From contig QZCP01000057.1 of NCBI GenBank assembly GCA_003956705.1, forward strand, positions 237,837-301,836: DNA of 64,000 nucleotides, given 5' to 3'. The translations under genes were made by a program, and so were the position numbers. The stretch comes from Brevipalpus yothersi. Lineage: Eukaryota; Arthropoda; Arachnida; Trombidiformes; Tenuipalpidae. The notes below the pieces were generated by a model. The model was given only the letters and a program-made list of their open reading frames with translations. It had not been told where the DNA came from and searched no databases. Shown here in pieces: positions 63,963 to 64,000 of the stretch (positions are counted from its first letter, which is position 1; each line of letters begins with the position of its first letter).

Positions 63963-64000
<38 letters not shown>
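63963..64000. repeat. (CT)n microsatellite at the window end
   Basis: CT repeat running off the end of the window; full length unknown. Confidence 0.9.

Larger units (their letters stand above)
50194..64000. other. 13.8 kb of intronic or intergenic repeat-rich DNA
   Basis: No recognisable gene. Long (CT)n or (GA)n tracts occur about every 1-2 kb. Short open frames near 52005-52295, 54297-54470 and 60527-60736 are not repeat-derived but match no family I know. Notable local structures are a 57-bp inverted CT/GA pair near 55.1 kb, hairpins at 54182-54206 and 59578-59612, and a G12 run at 59442. Confidence 0.45.

Noticed and set aside
1..64000. tRNA genes, CRISPR arrays, telomeric repeats, intact transposons
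   Set aside because: Looked for by eye (T-loop-like motifs, regular spaced repeats, TTAGG runs, transposase motifs); none supported.

Overview
The window is eukaryotic nuclear DNA. Its genes have short GT-AG introns of about 60-300 bp, 5S rRNA genes with internal promoters, and many (CT)n/(GA)n microsatellites. The gene set (a Neverland-type Rieske oxygenase, a zipper-like non-muscle myosin II, a JIP3/Sunday-driver homologue and a kainate-type glutamate receptor) indicates an arthropod. Low GC, compact genes and few introns suggest a mite or other chelicerate, but that last step is a guess. No bacterial, viral or CRISPR feature was seen.

Layout, part 1 (1-18.4 kb): four ordinary genes on the + strand. 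These are the 3' end of a JIP3/4 kinesin-adaptor gene, a complete six-exon neverland-like cholesterol 7-desaturase (418 aa), a complete seven-exon non-muscle myosin II heavy chain (1,977 aa), and the checkpoint clamp loader Rad17 (616 aa).

Layout, part 2 (18.5-35.8 kb): a large, degenerate inverted duplication. The right arm (about 30.15-35.8 kb, + strand) holds the 3' half of an intact ionotropic glutamate receptor gene, a 5S rRNA gene, the nucleolar RRM gene NIFK and ORC4, in that order. The left arm (about 18.5-22.4 kb, - strand) holds the same series in the same order: a receptor fragment, 5S, a broken NIFK, ORC4, and then a second receptor fragment. The roughly 8-kb spacer carries an intact SLC37-family sugar-phosphate transporter and the 5' half of the receptor gene. 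In the left arm NIFK is dead, but its third exon is fused in frame to ORC4 by a deletion of about 970 bp. The ORC4 frame stays fully open, and its differences from the right copy are mostly synonymous. Receptor sequence on both sides of the left-arm cargo suggests that the cargo was inserted into an older receptor pseudogene. This is the most unusual structure in the window.

Layout, part 3 (35.8-64 kb): accessory, repeat-rich DNA. A very large serine-rich exon (1,762 codons) plus a second exon form the 5' part of an unidentified, probably regulatory protein. The rest looks like intronic or intergenic sequence with a long CT/GA tract every 1-2 kb. It includes one plausible alternative first exon near 50.1 kb, and one pair of inverted tracts that could form a long perfect hairpin. 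The window ends inside a CT tract.

All homology calls are from recognition of family sequence by eye. Exon boundaries come from GT/AG sites and reading-frame continuity. Identity figures are hand estimates.
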